Part shown: one piece after another, positions 1-8,348 of the stretch
Layout: the number at the start of each line of letters is the position of its first letter
How positions within the stretch are numbered: position 1 is the stretch's first letter
Assembly: GCF_001886615.1 (NCBI RefSeq)
Contig: NZ_CP018139.1
Span: forward strand, 682,001 to 746,000
Source: Halomonas aestuarii
Lineage (GTDB): Bacteria; Pseudomonadota; Gammaproteobacteria; Pseudomonadales; Halomonadaceae
Length of the DNA: 64,000 bases
Direction: 5' to 3'
Notes under the pieces: model-generated
What the model was told of the DNA's origin: nothing
Database searches by the model: none
What the model saw: the letters and a program-made list of their open reading frames with translations, nothing else
Translations under genes and position numbers: made by a program

Positions 1-735
1 CGTAGGTCTGCTCGTCCCAGGTCATGGCGCGCTTCAGCGAGGCCATGGCGTGGTCGGTCTTGTCGAGGTTCTCCTCCTCGACCCACAGCTGCAGGGTCAC
101 GTCGCGCCCGCTCATGGTGGTGAAGTGGTCCTCGACCTTCTTCAGGTCGCCCGCCACCAGCGCGAACAGGTAGCTGGGCTTGGGATGCGGGTCCTCCCAG
201 GTGACGAAGTGGCGCCCGCCGGGCAGCTCGCCGCGCTCGACCGGGTTGCCGTTGGAGAGCAGCACCGGCAGGGTCGCGGCATCGCCGACCACGGTGGTGG
301 AGAAGGTTGCCATGACATCCGGGCGATCCGGGTAGAAGGTGATGCGGCGGAAACCCTCGGCCTCGCACTGGGTGCAGTACATGCCGCTCGAGCGGTAGAG
401 CCCGGACAGGGCCGTGTTGTCGTCGGGCGCGATCTCCACCTCGGTGTCGAGCAGGAAGACCTCCGGCACCCGGTGCACCACCAGTCCCGCCTCGCTGACC
501 GCGTACTCGTCCTCGCCCAGCGGCTGGCCATCGATGGCGATGGACCTGAGGGTGAGCTGCTCGCCGTCGAGCTCCAGCGGCTCACCGGCCTCGCGCTCGG
601 GATGGCGCTCGACGTGCAGGCGCGCCTTGACCCGGGTGGCGCCGGGGTCGAGGTCGAACGTCAGCTCGGTCCGGGTCACGCGGTAGGCGGGCGGACGGTA
701 GTCGCTCAGGTAGATCGGCTGCGGTTCTGACATCT
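1..735 (-). CDS. pepN: Aminopeptidase N, N-terminal part (cut by window edge)
   Basis: The gene reads leftward out of the window, and only the first 245 codons are present. The product is a cytoplasmic M1-family zinc aminopeptidase that removes N-terminal residues from peptides. The visible part is the N-terminal beta-rich domain, beginning MSEPQPIYLSDYRPPAY, with the family-typical stretch SGMYCTQCEAEGFRRITFYP. The HExxH zinc site and GAMEN motif would lie beyond the edge, so catalytic integrity cannot be judged. The ATG at 733-735 fits the usual E. coli-type start. The family assignment is strong from the N-terminal sequence alone. Confidence 0.93.
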
Positions 736-818
736 AAGGATGGCTCCTGTCGGTGATTGCCATCCATTGTACGGCGCGCCGTGCCCGAAGCTCAAAGCCC
801 TCCGGCCAAGACGCGGGA

Positions 819-1196
819 TCAGCGCGCGGCGACGGGCTCGGGGCGCGACAGGACCCAAGCGGCCACCAGCGCGAGCCCCGCGATGAGCGCGAGCTTCAGC
901 CACAGCAGGCTGACGGTGACCGCCAGCACCACCATGGAGAGGGCCAGCATCACTGCGGCGAGCCGCTTGGCGTGGCGGGGAATCGCGCGCTCGGCCTCCC
1001 AGGCCGCAATGGCGGGACCGAAGCGGCGGTGGTCGCGGATCCAGGCGGCGAAGCGCGGGGAGCCCTTGGAGGCCGCCCAGACCGCCAGCAGCATGAAGCA
1101 GGTGGTCGGCAGCAGGGGCAGGAAGGCACCGATCACCCCCAGCCCGAAGCTGATCCAGGCCAGGCCGAGAAAGGCGAGACGATGGAGGGTCGGCAT
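819..1196 (-). CDS. ybaN: YbaN family (DUF454) inner-membrane protein
   Basis: A protein of 125 residues with two hydrophobic segments near the N-terminus (FLGLAWISFGLGVIGAFLPLLP, then a short one) and a long hydrophobic C-terminal region. The pattern PLLPTTCFMLLAVWAASKGSPRF is characteristic of DUF454/YbaN small inner-membrane proteins, whose function is unknown. An upstream in-frame ATG would add 35 residues, but those are not hydrophobic and do not resemble the family. The ATG at 1194-1196 has a GGGAG ribosome site about 12 bases upstream and gives the normal family length. It lies alone between pepN and yajQ on the same strand. Confidence 0.85.
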   Translation of the reverse strand: MPTLHRLAFLGLAWISFGLGVIGAFLPLLPTTCFMLLAVWAASKGSPRFAAWIRDHRRFGPAIAAWEAERAIPRHAKRLAAVMLALSMVVLAVTVSLLWLKLALIAGLALVAAWVLSRPEPVAAR

Positions 1197-1343
1197 CTGG
1201 CACTCACTCCCGTTGATCGGTGACGCCTTTATTGAAGAGCATTCCGCCGTCCGCTGCCAATCGCGATCGCCTATGGCAGCCATCGGACTGACCCCGATCA
1301 AGCGTCGCGCGGCGCGGGGCCTGCCACGGGCAATGGCAGTGGA

Positions 1344-1829
1344 TCAGTCGCGGAAGTTGTCGAACTGCAGCGGCAGGTCGGGGCCGCCCTCCCCCCGCAG
1401 CAGCGCCATGACGGCCTGGAGGTCATCGCGCTTCTTGCCGGTGACGCGGACCTTCTCACCCTGGATCTGGGCCTGGACCTTGAGCTTGCTCTCCTTGATC
1501 CGCTTGACGACGTCCTTGGCCTCCTTCTGGTCGAGTCCCTGCTTGAGGGTCACCTCCTGGCGGGCACGGACCCCGGAGAGCTCCGGCTCCTGGACGTCCA
1601 TGCAGCGGGCGTCGATCCCGCGGCTGATCAGCCGGTTGCGCAGCACGTCGAGCATCTGCTTGAGCTGGAAGTCGACCTCGGCCTCGAGCGAGACGGTCTC
1701 GCCGTTGAGCTCGAAGCTTGCGGTGACCCCCTTGAAGTCGAAGCGGGTCTGGATCTCGCGGTTGGCCTGATCCACGGCATTGCTGGCTTCGTGCTTGTCG
1801 AATTCGGAGACGATATCGAAGGAGGGCAT
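1344..1829 (-). CDS. yajQ: YajQ family nucleotide (c-di-GMP)-binding protein
   Basis: A 161-residue protein, the normal YajQ length. It begins [21 protein letters not shown] and contains TRFDFKGV and the C-terminal [17 protein letters not shown], all typical of the family. YajQ proteins have two ferredoxin-like folds; the Xanthomonas member (XC_3703) binds cyclic di-GMP and acts with a transcription regulator. Whether this copy binds c-di-GMP is an inference. It is of interest here because the window also holds a PilZ polysaccharide co-polymerase and a GGDEF protein. The gene stands alone, with a short gap to the GNAT gene upstream on the same strand. Confidence 0.93.
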   Translation of the reverse strand: MPSFDIVSEFDKHEASNAVDQANREIQTRFDFKGVTASFELNGETVSLEAEVDFQLKQMLDVLRNRLISRGIDARCMDVQEPELSGVRARQEVTLKQGLDQKEAKDVVKRIKESKLKVQAQIQGEKVRVTGKKRDDLQAVMALLRGEGGPDLPLQFDNFRD

Positions 1830-1879
1830 GGCGATGTCCTGACGTTTTTAGAGGTAGGGCGCAAGAGGGGCCGATTCTA

Positions 1880-2368
1880 TCAGCCCTCGCGCGCGGACGC
1901 GGCCCCCTCGGGCACCGCCAGCGGCTTGGCCATCTGCCAGCCGGCACAGCCGTCCTCGTAGTAGTCCCCCAGCCAGCGCTCCGGCAAGAAGCCCATGCGC
2001 CGGTAGAGCCCCAGCGCCACGGGGTTGTCGACCCGCACCTCGAGCCCCAGCACCTCGACTTCCCGGGCCAGCGCCTCGGCCTCCAGGGCCTCCATCAGGC
2101 GCCGGCCCAGGCCGCTGCCCCGAGCCTCGGGGTGCACGCAGAAGGAGTAGAGTCGGGCGCGCCGACTGCCGCGACGAAACAGCAGGGTGCCGTAGCCGAG
2201 CAGGCGCTCCGCGTCCCCGCTTTCCGCGACAAGGGTGAAGGCATTGGCACGGTTGAGCAGGTGCCAGAGCTGGCGGCGACTGAACCGGTCGCCGGTGAAG
2301 GCAACCTGTTCCAGGCGATAGAGGGCGTCCAGGTCATGGCCGGTGGCCTGGCGCAGGGTGACGGTCAT
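1880..2368 (-). CDS. GNAT family N-acetyltransferase
   Basis: A 162-residue GCN5-related acetyltransferase. The acetyl-CoA motif A is visible as VHPEARGSGLGRRLMEALE, followed by the motif B region NPVALGLYRRMGF. The N-terminus resembles the acetyltransferase half of GNAT/peptidase-C39 fusion proteins found next to RimK-like genes in Pseudomonas, but the C39 half is absent here. The start at 2366-2368 was chosen because a longer in-frame start adds 23 unrelated residues. The gene is divergent from the RLAN/ATP-grasp gene at 2537, which suggests a shared peptide- or protein-modification role. The substrate is unknown. Confidence 0.88.
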   Translation of the reverse strand: MTVTLRQATGHDLDALYRLEQVAFTGDRFSRRQLWHLLNRANAFTLVAESGDAERLLGYGTLLFRRGSRRARLYSFCVHPEARGSGLGRRLMEALEAEALAREVEVLGLEVRVDNPVALGLYRRMGFLPERWLGDYYEDGCAGWQMAKPLAVPEGAASAREG

Positions 2369-2536
2369 CTCGAGTCTCCGGGCGTGTTGGACACGATTGT
2401 GATCATGGCCAATGTCGCTGTCATCGGGGCGGATCATGAAATCTTTTCACCTGCACCTCGACTTGTCGCGGCTCGGCGCCGGGAGCATGCTGGCCGCATT
2501 CCGGCGGCACCCCGCCGCCCTGCCTGGAAGCCTGAC

Positions 2537-4033
2537 ATGTGTCCGCTGCGCATCGTCGTCGACCGCCTCGAAGACTGGCGACCCTACCACCCCACCGAGG
2601 ACCTGATCACCGCCGACGACTTCCTCGCCCATGACCGGCAGCATGGCATCGCCGATGACCAGGACCGCACCACCCATGTGATCAACCTGTGCAGCGAACT
2701 CGACTACCTGGGGACCGGCTACTATGTCTCGCTGCTGGCCCAGGCACGCGGGCAGCGCGTGCTGCCCGCGGTGGAGACCCTCAATGCGCTCGGCCGCAAG
2801 GCGCTGGTCGACCTGCAGCTCGATGGCCTGGACGCGCTGCTCGGCGAACTGGACCGCCAGGGGTCGCTGTCCGGCGACCGCCTGACCCTGCGGGTGATGT
2901 TCGGCGAGTGCCCGTCGCCGGCCATGGCGCGACTGGCACGCAAGCTCTTCGAGCGACTGCCCTGCCCGCTGCTGGAGGCGCGGCTGGTGCGTCGCCACGA
3001 TGCCTGGCGGCTGTCGCGCCTGAGGCCCCTGCGCCTGCGCGAACTCGTCCCCGAGGAGCAGGACCTGTTCGCCATGGCGCTCAATCGCCACTCGCGCCAG
3101 GTGTGGCGCACCCCCAAGGCGCGCCGTCGCTACCGCTTCGACCTGGCGATCCTCGTCGACCCCGACGAGACCCTGCCCCCCAGCAACCGCAGTGCCCTCA
3201 AGGCGTTCATCCGCGCCGGCCGCCGCCTGGGCATCGACGTCTCGCTGATCACCCGCCGCGACGCCGGTCGACTCGCCGAGTTCGACGGCCTGTTCATCCG
3301 CGAGACCACCTCGCTGGATCACCACACCTATCGCATGGCCCGGCGGGCGGAACACGAGGGGCTGGTGGTGATCGACGCCCCCCGGGACATCCTGCGCTGC
3401 ACCAACAAGGTCTTCCTGCACGCCCTGCTGCGCGCCCGCGGCGTGCCCGCCCCCGCGGGTGTCCTGCTGAAGCGCGGCGATCGCCGTCCGCTGGACGAGC
3501 GGATCGCGGGCCTCGGCTTCCCGCTGGTGCTCAAGATCCCGGACGGGGCCTTCTCCCGGGGCATCGTCAAGGTGGAGTCCCTGGCGCAGCTCGAGCGCGA
3601 GGCCGACCGGCTCTTCGCCACCTCGGCCCTGCTGCTGCTCCAGGAGTGGCTGCCCACCGAGTTCGACTGGCGGATCGGCGTGCTCGACGGCCAGGTGCTG
3701 TTCGCCAGCCGCTACTACATGGCCCGGGGTCACTGGCAGATCTACGACCATTCCGGCGCCCGGGTGAAAAGCGGCGGCTTCACCACCCACGACCCCGCCG
3801 AGGTGCCGCCGTCGGTGATCAAGGCGGCGCTCAAGGCCACCCGGCTGATCGGCGATGGCTTCTACGGGGTGGATATCAAGCAGGCCGGCGACCGGGTTGT
3901 GGTGATCGAGGTCAACGACAACCCCAACGTGGACGCCGGCATCGAGGACGCCGTGCTGGGGCGCACCCTGTACGAGCGGATCATGGGAGTCTTCCTGGCG
4001 CGCATGGAGGCACAGGTGCATGCCCGGGCGTGA
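2537..4033 (+). CDS. RimK-like ATP-grasp ligase with N-terminal RLAN domain
   Basis: A 498-residue protein. Roughly the first 150-180 residues are the RimK-like N-terminal (RLAN) domain (MCPLRIVVDRLEDW, then NLCSELDYLGTGYYVSLLA). The C-terminal half is an ATP-grasp fold with the nucleotide-binding stretch FPLVLKIPDGAFSRGIVKV and the metal-binding end VVVIEVNDNPNVDAGIED. ATP-grasp enzymes of this class join an amino acid to a carboxylate on a peptide or protein; ribosomal RimK adds glutamates, but the target of RLAN proteins is not established. The reading frame stays open far upstream. The ATG at 2537 was chosen because the conserved domain begins there. It is divergent from a GNAT gene, a known association. 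Confidence 0.87.
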   Translation: MCPLRIVVDRLEDWRPYHPTEDLITADDFLAHDRQHGIADDQDRTTHVINLCSELDYLGTGYYVSLLAQARGQRVLPAVETLNALGRKALVDLQLDGLDALLGELDRQGSLSGDRLTLRVMFGECPSPAMARLARKLFERLPCPLLEARLVRRHDAWRLSRLRPLRLRELVPEEQDLFAMALNRHSRQVWRTPKARRRYRFDLAILVDPDETLPPSNRSALKAFIRAGRRLGIDVSLITRRDAGRLAEFDGLFIRETTSLDHHTYRMARRAEHEGLVVIDAPRDILRCTNKVFLHALLRARGVPAPAGVLLKRGDRRPLDERIAGLGFPLVLKIPDGAFSRGIVKVESLAQLEREADRLFATSALLLLQEWLPTEFDWRIGVLDGQVLFASRYYMARGHWQIYDHSGARVKSGGFTTHDPAEVPPSVIKAALKATRLIGDGFYGVDIKQAGDRVVVIEVNDNPNVDAGIEDAVLGRTLYERIMGVFLARMEAQVHARA

Positions 4034-4057
4034 GCCGCTGGGGCACGGCTCGGGAGG

Positions 4058-4086
4058 CTGACGCCCGCCCGGTTCTCGCGTATGCT
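4058..4086 (+). promoter_or_regulatory. Putative sigma-70 promoter of cobO
   Basis: A -35-like CTGACG (4058-4063) and a -10-like TATGCT (4081-4086) are separated by 17 bases, about 40 bases upstream of the cobO ATG. Four of six bases match consensus in each hexamer. No cobalamin riboswitch-like structure is visible in the short leader. Confidence 0.4.
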
Positions 4087-4128
4087 GGCGCTTTCCTCGA
4101 CAAGCCTTGTACAACACCCGGAGCCACG

Positions 4129-4728
4129 ATGAACGATCGCGATACCCGCCACCAGCAGGCGATGCAGAAACTCAAGACCCGCGTTGACGAGAAGGTCGCC
4201 GAGGCCACCGAGCAGCGCGGGCTGTTGCTGGTCTTCACCGGCAACGGCAAGGGCAAGACCACCGCCGCCTGGGGCACGGTGACCCGGGCCCTGGGCTACG
4301 GCTACCGGGTCGGAGTGGTGCAGTTCATCAAGGGGCTCTGGGAGTGCGGCGAGCGCGAGCGGCTGGTGGAGGACCCCCACCTCGAGGTCGCCATCATGGC
4401 CACCGGTTTCACCTGGGACACTCAGGACCGGGAGGCGGATACCCGCGCCTGTCAGGAGGTGTGGGCCGAGGCCGAACGGATGATGGCCGACCCCGAGGTC
4501 TACCTGGTCGTGCTCGACGAGATCACCTACATGCTCAAGTTCGGCTACCTGGACATCGAGACCGTGAAGCAGGCGCTGGAGAACCGCCCGCCAGAGCAGA
4601 CGGTCATCATCACGGGGCGCAACGCCCACCGGGAGCTGGTCGCCATGGCGGATACCGTCACCGAGATGACCGAGGTCCGCCATGCCTTCAACAGCGGGCT
4701 GCAGGCCCGTCGCGGCATCGACTACTGA
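4129..4728 (+). CDS. cobO: Cob(I)yrinic acid a,c-diamide adenosyltransferase
   Basis: A 199-residue CobA/CobO/BtuR-type corrinoid adenosyltransferase that transfers the 5'-deoxyadenosyl group of ATP to cobalt in de novo or salvaged corrinoids. The Walker A motif TGNGKGKTT lies at about residues 37-45. VVLDEITYMLKFGYL is the Walker B and corrinoid-site region, and the protein ends in the typical SGLQARRGIDY. The length matches E. coli BtuR. It stands alone after the RimK-like gene with its own likely promoter. No other cobalamin genes lie in the window, so it may serve salvage. The ATG at 4129 gives the full conserved N-terminus. Confidence 0.95.
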   Translation: MNDRDTRHQQAMQKLKTRVDEKVAEATEQRGLLLVFTGNGKGKTTAAWGTVTRALGYGYRVGVVQFIKGLWECGERERLVEDPHLEVAIMATGFTWDTQDREADTRACQEVWAEAERMMADPEVYLVVLDEITYMLKFGYLDIETVKQALENRPPEQTVIITGRNAHRELVAMADTVTEMTEVRHAFNSGLQARRGIDY

Positions 4729-4830
4729 TCCCTGCATTTTCAGCGACTTGCCGAAACACCCTACCGCCCCGTCGTCACGGGGCAACATGTAACTTACTGA
4801 TTTATATTAGGTTTACCCTCCCCCGCCATA

Positions 4831-4852
4831 ACCGTCGCGCCGTCGCGACGGT
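4831..4852. promoter_or_regulatory. Inverted repeat, candidate enhancer/activator site
   Basis: A perfect inverted repeat, ACCGTCGCG / CGCGACGGT, with a four-base centre. It lies about 85-110 bases upstream of the sigma-54-type promoter, the usual distance for a bacterial enhancer-binding protein site. The activator is not identified. Confidence 0.4.
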
Positions 4853-4936
4853 CTCCCCTCTCGCCGGAGCGTCCTCCCCTGCCTCTCTGACCAACATCTG
4901 TCTTTAAGATATTGATATTCATGACTTATTGAAAAG

Positions 4937-4952
4937 TGGCACAGCGCTTGCT
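4937..4952 (+). promoter_or_regulatory. Sigma-54 (RpoN) promoter of the polyuronate operon
   Basis: The sequence TGGCACAGCGCTTGCT matches the -24/-12 consensus TGGCACGNNNNTTGCW at every strongly conserved base, with GG at 4938-4939 and GC at 4950-4951 exactly 12 bases apart. Transcription would start near 4963, about 75 bases upstream of the ugd ATG. RpoN dependence means expression needs an AAA+ activator. In Pseudomonas, algD transcription also involves RpoN, which fits the alginate-like gene content. Confidence 0.75.
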
Positions 4953-4957
4953 GCCAA

Positions 4958-5018
4958 CGATGACCGTCAATGTAGCCATTCCGTGCCGCCTTCCTGCGCA
5001 GGCACGTCACGGTCATCG
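4958..5018 (+). promoter_or_regulatory. Interrupted inverted repeat in the ugd leader
   Basis: The outer arms CGATGACCGT (4958-4967) and ACGGTCATCG (5009-5018) are perfect complements. An inner pair, CGTGCC (4982-4987) and GGCACG (5001-5006), nests inside them. The structure ends just before the AAGGAG ribosome site (5022-5027). It overlaps the predicted start of transcription, so it may act either as a DNA operator or as an mRNA leader hairpin. Confidence 0.45.
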
Positions 5019-5036
5019 AGCAAGGAGCAAGCGATC

Positions 5037-6383
5037 ATGAGAATCACCATCTTCGGTTCCGGTTATGTGGGTCTGGTCACCGGCGCCTGTCTGGCCGATG
5101 TCGGGCACGACGTGATGTGCGTCGATGTGGACGAGGACAAGGTAGCCCGCCTCAACAAAGGCGAGGTGCCGATCTATGAGCCCGGGCTGGAGAGCCTGAT
5201 CCGCCAGAACCGCTCGGCCGGGCGCCTGCACTTCACCACCGATGCCGAGCAGGCCGTGTCCTTCGGCCTGCTGCAGTTCATCGCCGTGGGCACGCCCTCC
5301 GACGAGGACGGCAGCGCCGACCTGCGCCATGTGCTCAAGGTCGCCGAGACCATCGCCCACCACATGGACGGCTACCGCATCATCGTCGACAAGTCGACGG
5401 TCCCGGTCGGCACCGCTAGCCGGGTGGAGCGAACCATCGCCGCCGAGCTCGACCGCCGCGGAGTCTCGCTGGACTTCGATGTCTGCTCCAATCCCGAATT
5501 CCTCAAGGAAGGGGCGGCCATCGAGGACTTCTCCAAGGGCGCGCGGATCGTGGTGGGTACCGACTCCGAGCGGGTCGTAAGCGCCATGCGCGAGTGCTAT
5601 GCCCCCTATAGCCGCCAGAAGGACAAGCTGATGTTCATGGGCGTGCGCAGCGCCGAGCTGACCAAGTACGCTGCCAACGCCATGCTGGCCACCAAGATCA
5701 GCTTCATCAACGAGATCGCCAACCTCTCCGAGCGCCTCGGCGCCGACATCGAGGAGGTGCGCCATGGCATCGGCAGCGATCCGCGCATCGGCTACAACTT
5801 CATCTACCCGGGCTGCGGCTACGGCGGTTCCTGCTTCCCCAAGGACGTCAAGGCGTTGGCGCATACCGCCGAGCAGATCGGCCATCCCGCCGAGCTGATC
5901 AGCGCCGTCGAGAAGGTCAACGCCCGCCAGAAGAGCCGGCTGTTCGAGATGCTCTGCCAGGCCTTCGACGGCCAGCTCGCCGGCAAGACCATCGCGCTGT
6001 GGGGGCTGGCCTTCAAGCCCAACACCGACGACATGCGCGAGGCCCCCAGCCGGGCCCTGATGGAGGCCCTCTGGGAGGCCGGCGCCCGGGTCCAGGCCTA
6101 CGACCCCGAGGCCGCCGACGAGTGTCGCCGGATCTACGGCGAACGCGACGACCTGGTGCTGGCCGGCCAGCGCGACGCGGCGGTGGAGGGCGCCGATGCC
6201 CTGGTGATCTGCACCGAGTGGAAGGCCTTTCGCACCGTGGATTTTGCCGAGCTTCACGAGTCGCTCGCCTCGCCGGTGCTGGTCGACGGCCGTAACCTCT
6301 TCCAGCCCGAGGCCGTGAAGGCCGCAGGCCTCGCCTACTACGCCATCGGTCGGGGTGACTCCGTACGTCCCGTGCTCGCCTGA
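5037..6383 (+). CDS. ugd: UDP-glucose 6-dehydrogenase
   Basis: A 448-residue enzyme that oxidises UDP-glucose to UDP-glucuronate with two NAD+. The Rossmann motif [10 protein letters not shown] lies at residues 7-16, the KSTVPVGTA strand follows, and the catalytic cysteine is Cys266 in [10 protein letters not shown]. The C-terminal domain contains [17 protein letters not shown]. The related GDP-mannose dehydrogenase AlgD has a different signature (RSTVLPGT) and does not fit. It is the first gene of the operon, with AAGGAG nine bases before the ATG and only 11 bases to the Alg8-like gene. Its position is that of algD in alginate operons, so the polymer precursor is inferred to be UDP-glucuronate. 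Confidence 0.92.
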   Translation: MRITIFGSGYVGLVTGACLADVGHDVMCVDVDEDKVARLNKGEVPIYEPGLESLIRQNRSAGRLHFTTDAEQAVSFGLLQFIAVGTPSDEDGSADLRHVLKVAETIAHHMDGYRIIVDKSTVPVGTASRVERTIAAELDRRGVSLDFDVCSNPEFLKEGAAIEDFSKGARIVVGTDSERVVSAMRECYAPYSRQKDKLMFMGVRSAELTKYAANAMLATKISFINEIANLSERLGADIEEVRHGIGSDPRIGYNFIYPGCGYGGSCFPKDVKALAHTAEQIGHPAELISAVEKVNARQKSRLFEMLCQAFDGQLAGKTIALWGLAFKPNTDDMREAPSRALMEALWEAGARVQAYDPEAADECRRIYGERDDLVLAGQRDAAVEGADALVICTEWKAFRTVDFAELHESLASPVLVDGRNLFQPEAVKAAGLAYYAIGRGDSVRPVLA

Positions 6384-6394
6384 GGGGAGTAGAG

Positions 6395-8347
6395 ATGTCG
6401 AATACACCTGCCGATCGCTCCGTCGCCAGCAAGGTGACGGAGGTTGCGATCTTCATCCTCGGTATCGCCCTGCTGATCGTGGTGATCGACGGGCTGCCGC
6501 TGGACGTCTTCTCGCCCGAGTCGAAGAGTTTCTTCTTCGCCGTCGGGGCCGTGGGCATCTGGCGCTACACCTGGTGGCTGATCCAGGCATTGCGTTCGGT
6601 CTGGTACAACCATCGGATCTTCCCGCGCCTGCGGGCCGAGGCCGACGCCCTGGGGGAGCAGGCGCTCCCCCCGGAGCTCTATGTGCTCTGCACCTCGTTT
6701 CGCATCGAGCCCGAGGTCAGCTTCCAGGTCTACGAGGCCCTGGTACGCGAGGTCGCCGACTATGGCGTGCCGACCACCATCTTCGCCTCGGTCTCGGACC
6801 GCAGCGATGTGGACGTCATCACCCACGTCATGGACGAGAACGGCTGGCCGGGGAACATCGAGCTGCGCTACATGTTCCAGAAGGGCGACGGCAAGCGCTC
6901 GGCCATGGCCGAGGTGCTGCGGGCGATCTCCCGGCGCATGCCGGCGCCCGGCGCCCTGCTGGTCTCCATGGATGGCGACATCCGACTGGAACCCGGCACC
7001 CTGTCACGGTCGCTGTCGTTCTTCAGTGTCCAGGAGGACCTGGGCGCCCTGACCACCAACAACAGCGCGATCGTCACCGGGGGCGACGCCACCAAGGAGT
7101 GGTACGACCTCCGCTACGCCCAGCGCCACCTGGTGATGAGCTCGATGTCGGTCTCCCGGCGCCAGCTGGTACTGACCGGTCGCTATAGTGCCTTCCGGGC
7201 CGACCTGGCGACCCAGCCGGAATTCATCGACCTGGTGGAGAACGACCACGTCGACCACTGGCGCTTTGGCACCTTCAAGTTCCTCTCCGGTGACGACAAG
7301 TCGACCTGGTACTGGTTGCTGAAGAACGGCTGGCGGATGCTCTACATCCCGGACGTGTTCGTCTCGGGCTTCGAGGAACTGCCCGATCGCAAGCGCTTCT
7401 TCCATTCGACCACCGACCTGATGCGCCGCTGGTACGGCAACATGCTGCGCACCAGCAACCGGGCCATCGCCCTGGGGCCCCGCCCCATGGGCCTGTTCAC
7501 CTGGTGGAGCCTGGTCGACCAGCGGCTCTCCATGTGGACCACGCTGATCGGCCCGACGGTGGCCATCCTGGTGACCCTGTTCATCCGCCCCTCGTTCATC
7601 TTCGCCTATGCCCTGTGGATCCTCTTCACCCGCGGCCTCGTGACGCTGATCCTGGCCTGGCAGCGCGGCCGGTTCAGTCCGCTGTGGGTGCCGCTGATCT
7701 ACTACAACCAGGTGTGGGGCGCGCTGCTCAAGACCTACGTGAGCTTTCGCTTCAACCGCCAGGCCTGGTCACGCCAGGGCATCTCCGCGGGCGAACCGAA
7801 CGACCCGGAAGCCGTGAAACGCCAGCGCCGCGTGGGCCATGTGCTGCACGGTTTTGCCTGCGGTGTTCTGCTCTACGTGCTGATCATCTCCACCGGGGTC
7901 CTGCAGCCCCCGGACCTGACCTCGCTGTCCATCCTGACCGACGGCAGCCACGCCGAAGAACAGGGAAAGGTAGACGACCGCTGGCTGTCGCTGGCCCTCG
8001 CCGACGCCCCGGAAGGGGGCAGCGTGCAGCTCCCGGCCGGCGAGTTCCGCCTCGACGCCGACCAGCTGGTCTCGAACGACGGGGCCGACCGGCCCCGCGC
8101 CCGCCACGTGCTGGGCGCCGAGGATGACGCCACTCGCCTGATCGTCACCCCCGAGCTGGCCCGTCACCTGCGCGACAGTCGCGGGCGCCCCATCCAAGGA
8201 ACGGCGGCCTGTCCGCAGCCTGCCGGCTGCACCCTGGAACTGGAGCAGCACTCGATGCGCTTCCAGGACCTGCAGATCCAGGTGGACACCGGTCAGCCCG
8301 TCGACGCCGTGGCGTCGGTCACACCACAGAGCAAGGAGAAGGCATAA
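6395..8347 (+). CDS. Alg8-like processive family 2 glycosyltransferase with periplasmic C-terminal extension
   Basis: A 650-residue inner-membrane synthase homologous to mannuronan synthase Alg8. Shared features are SKSFFFAVGAVGIWRY (43-58), TSFRIEP (100-106), the catalytic DGD (193-195), ALTTN (218-222), HWRFGTFKFLSGDD (288-301), the RRWYGN acceptor-site equivalent (344-349) and VDQRLSMWT (374-382). Membrane segments lie near 17-32, 46-64, 384-420 and 485-502. Alg8 normally ends after this last helix, at about 490 residues. Here some 145 further residues follow, predicted periplasmic, containing GGSVQLPAGEFRLD, which resembles the first rungs of a parallel beta-helix. With ugd upstream it probably polymerises glucuronate, but the donor sugar is unproven. 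Confidence 0.85.
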   Translation: MSNTPADRSVASKVTEVAIFILGIALLIVVIDGLPLDVFSPESKSFFFAVGAVGIWRYTWWLIQALRSVWYNHRIFPRLRAEADALGEQALPPELYVLCTSFRIEPEVSFQVYEALVREVADYGVPTTIFASVSDRSDVDVITHVMDENGWPGNIELRYMFQKGDGKRSAMAEVLRAISRRMPAPGALLVSMDGDIRLEPGTLSRSLSFFSVQEDLGALTTNNSAIVTGGDATKEWYDLRYAQRHLVMSSMSVSRRQLVLTGRYSAFRADLATQPEFIDLVENDHVDHWRFGTFKFLSGDDKSTWYWLLKNGWRMLYIPDVFVSGFEELPDRKRFFHSTTDLMRRWYGNMLRTSNRAIALGPRPMGLFTWWSLVDQRLSMWTTLIGPTVAILVTLFIRPSFIFAYALWILFTRGLVTLILAWQRGRFSPLWVPLIYYNQVWGALLKTYVSFRFNRQAWSRQGISAGEPNDPEAVKRQRRVGHVLHGFACGVLLYVLIISTGVLQPPDLTSLSILTDGSHAEEQGKVDDRWLSLALADAPEGGSVQLPAGEFRLDADQLVSNDGADRPRARHVLGAEDDATRLIVTPELARHLRDSRGRPIQGTAACPQPAGCTLELEQHSMRFQDLQIQVDTGQPVDAVASVTPQSKEKA

Positions 8348-8348
8348 G

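Larger units (their letters stand above)
4729..5036. other. 308-base regulatory intergenic region before the polyuronate operon
   Basis: There is no gene here. The region is much more AT-rich than its surroundings between about 4790 and 4935. It holds an inverted repeat (4831-4852), a sigma-54-type promoter (4937-4952) and a second, interrupted inverted repeat spanning the expected transcript leader (4958-5018). These are listed separately. Confidence 0.7.

Noticed and set aside
4034..4128. Cobalamin riboswitch ahead of cobO
   Set aside because: The gap is only 95 bases and holds a plausible promoter but no B12-box-like sequence or room for the aptamer.
5037..6383. First operon gene as GDP-mannose dehydrogenase (algD)
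   Set aside because: The sequence has the UDP-glucose dehydrogenase signatures KSTVPVGTA and [10 protein letters not shown] and lacks the AlgD pattern, despite its algD-like position.
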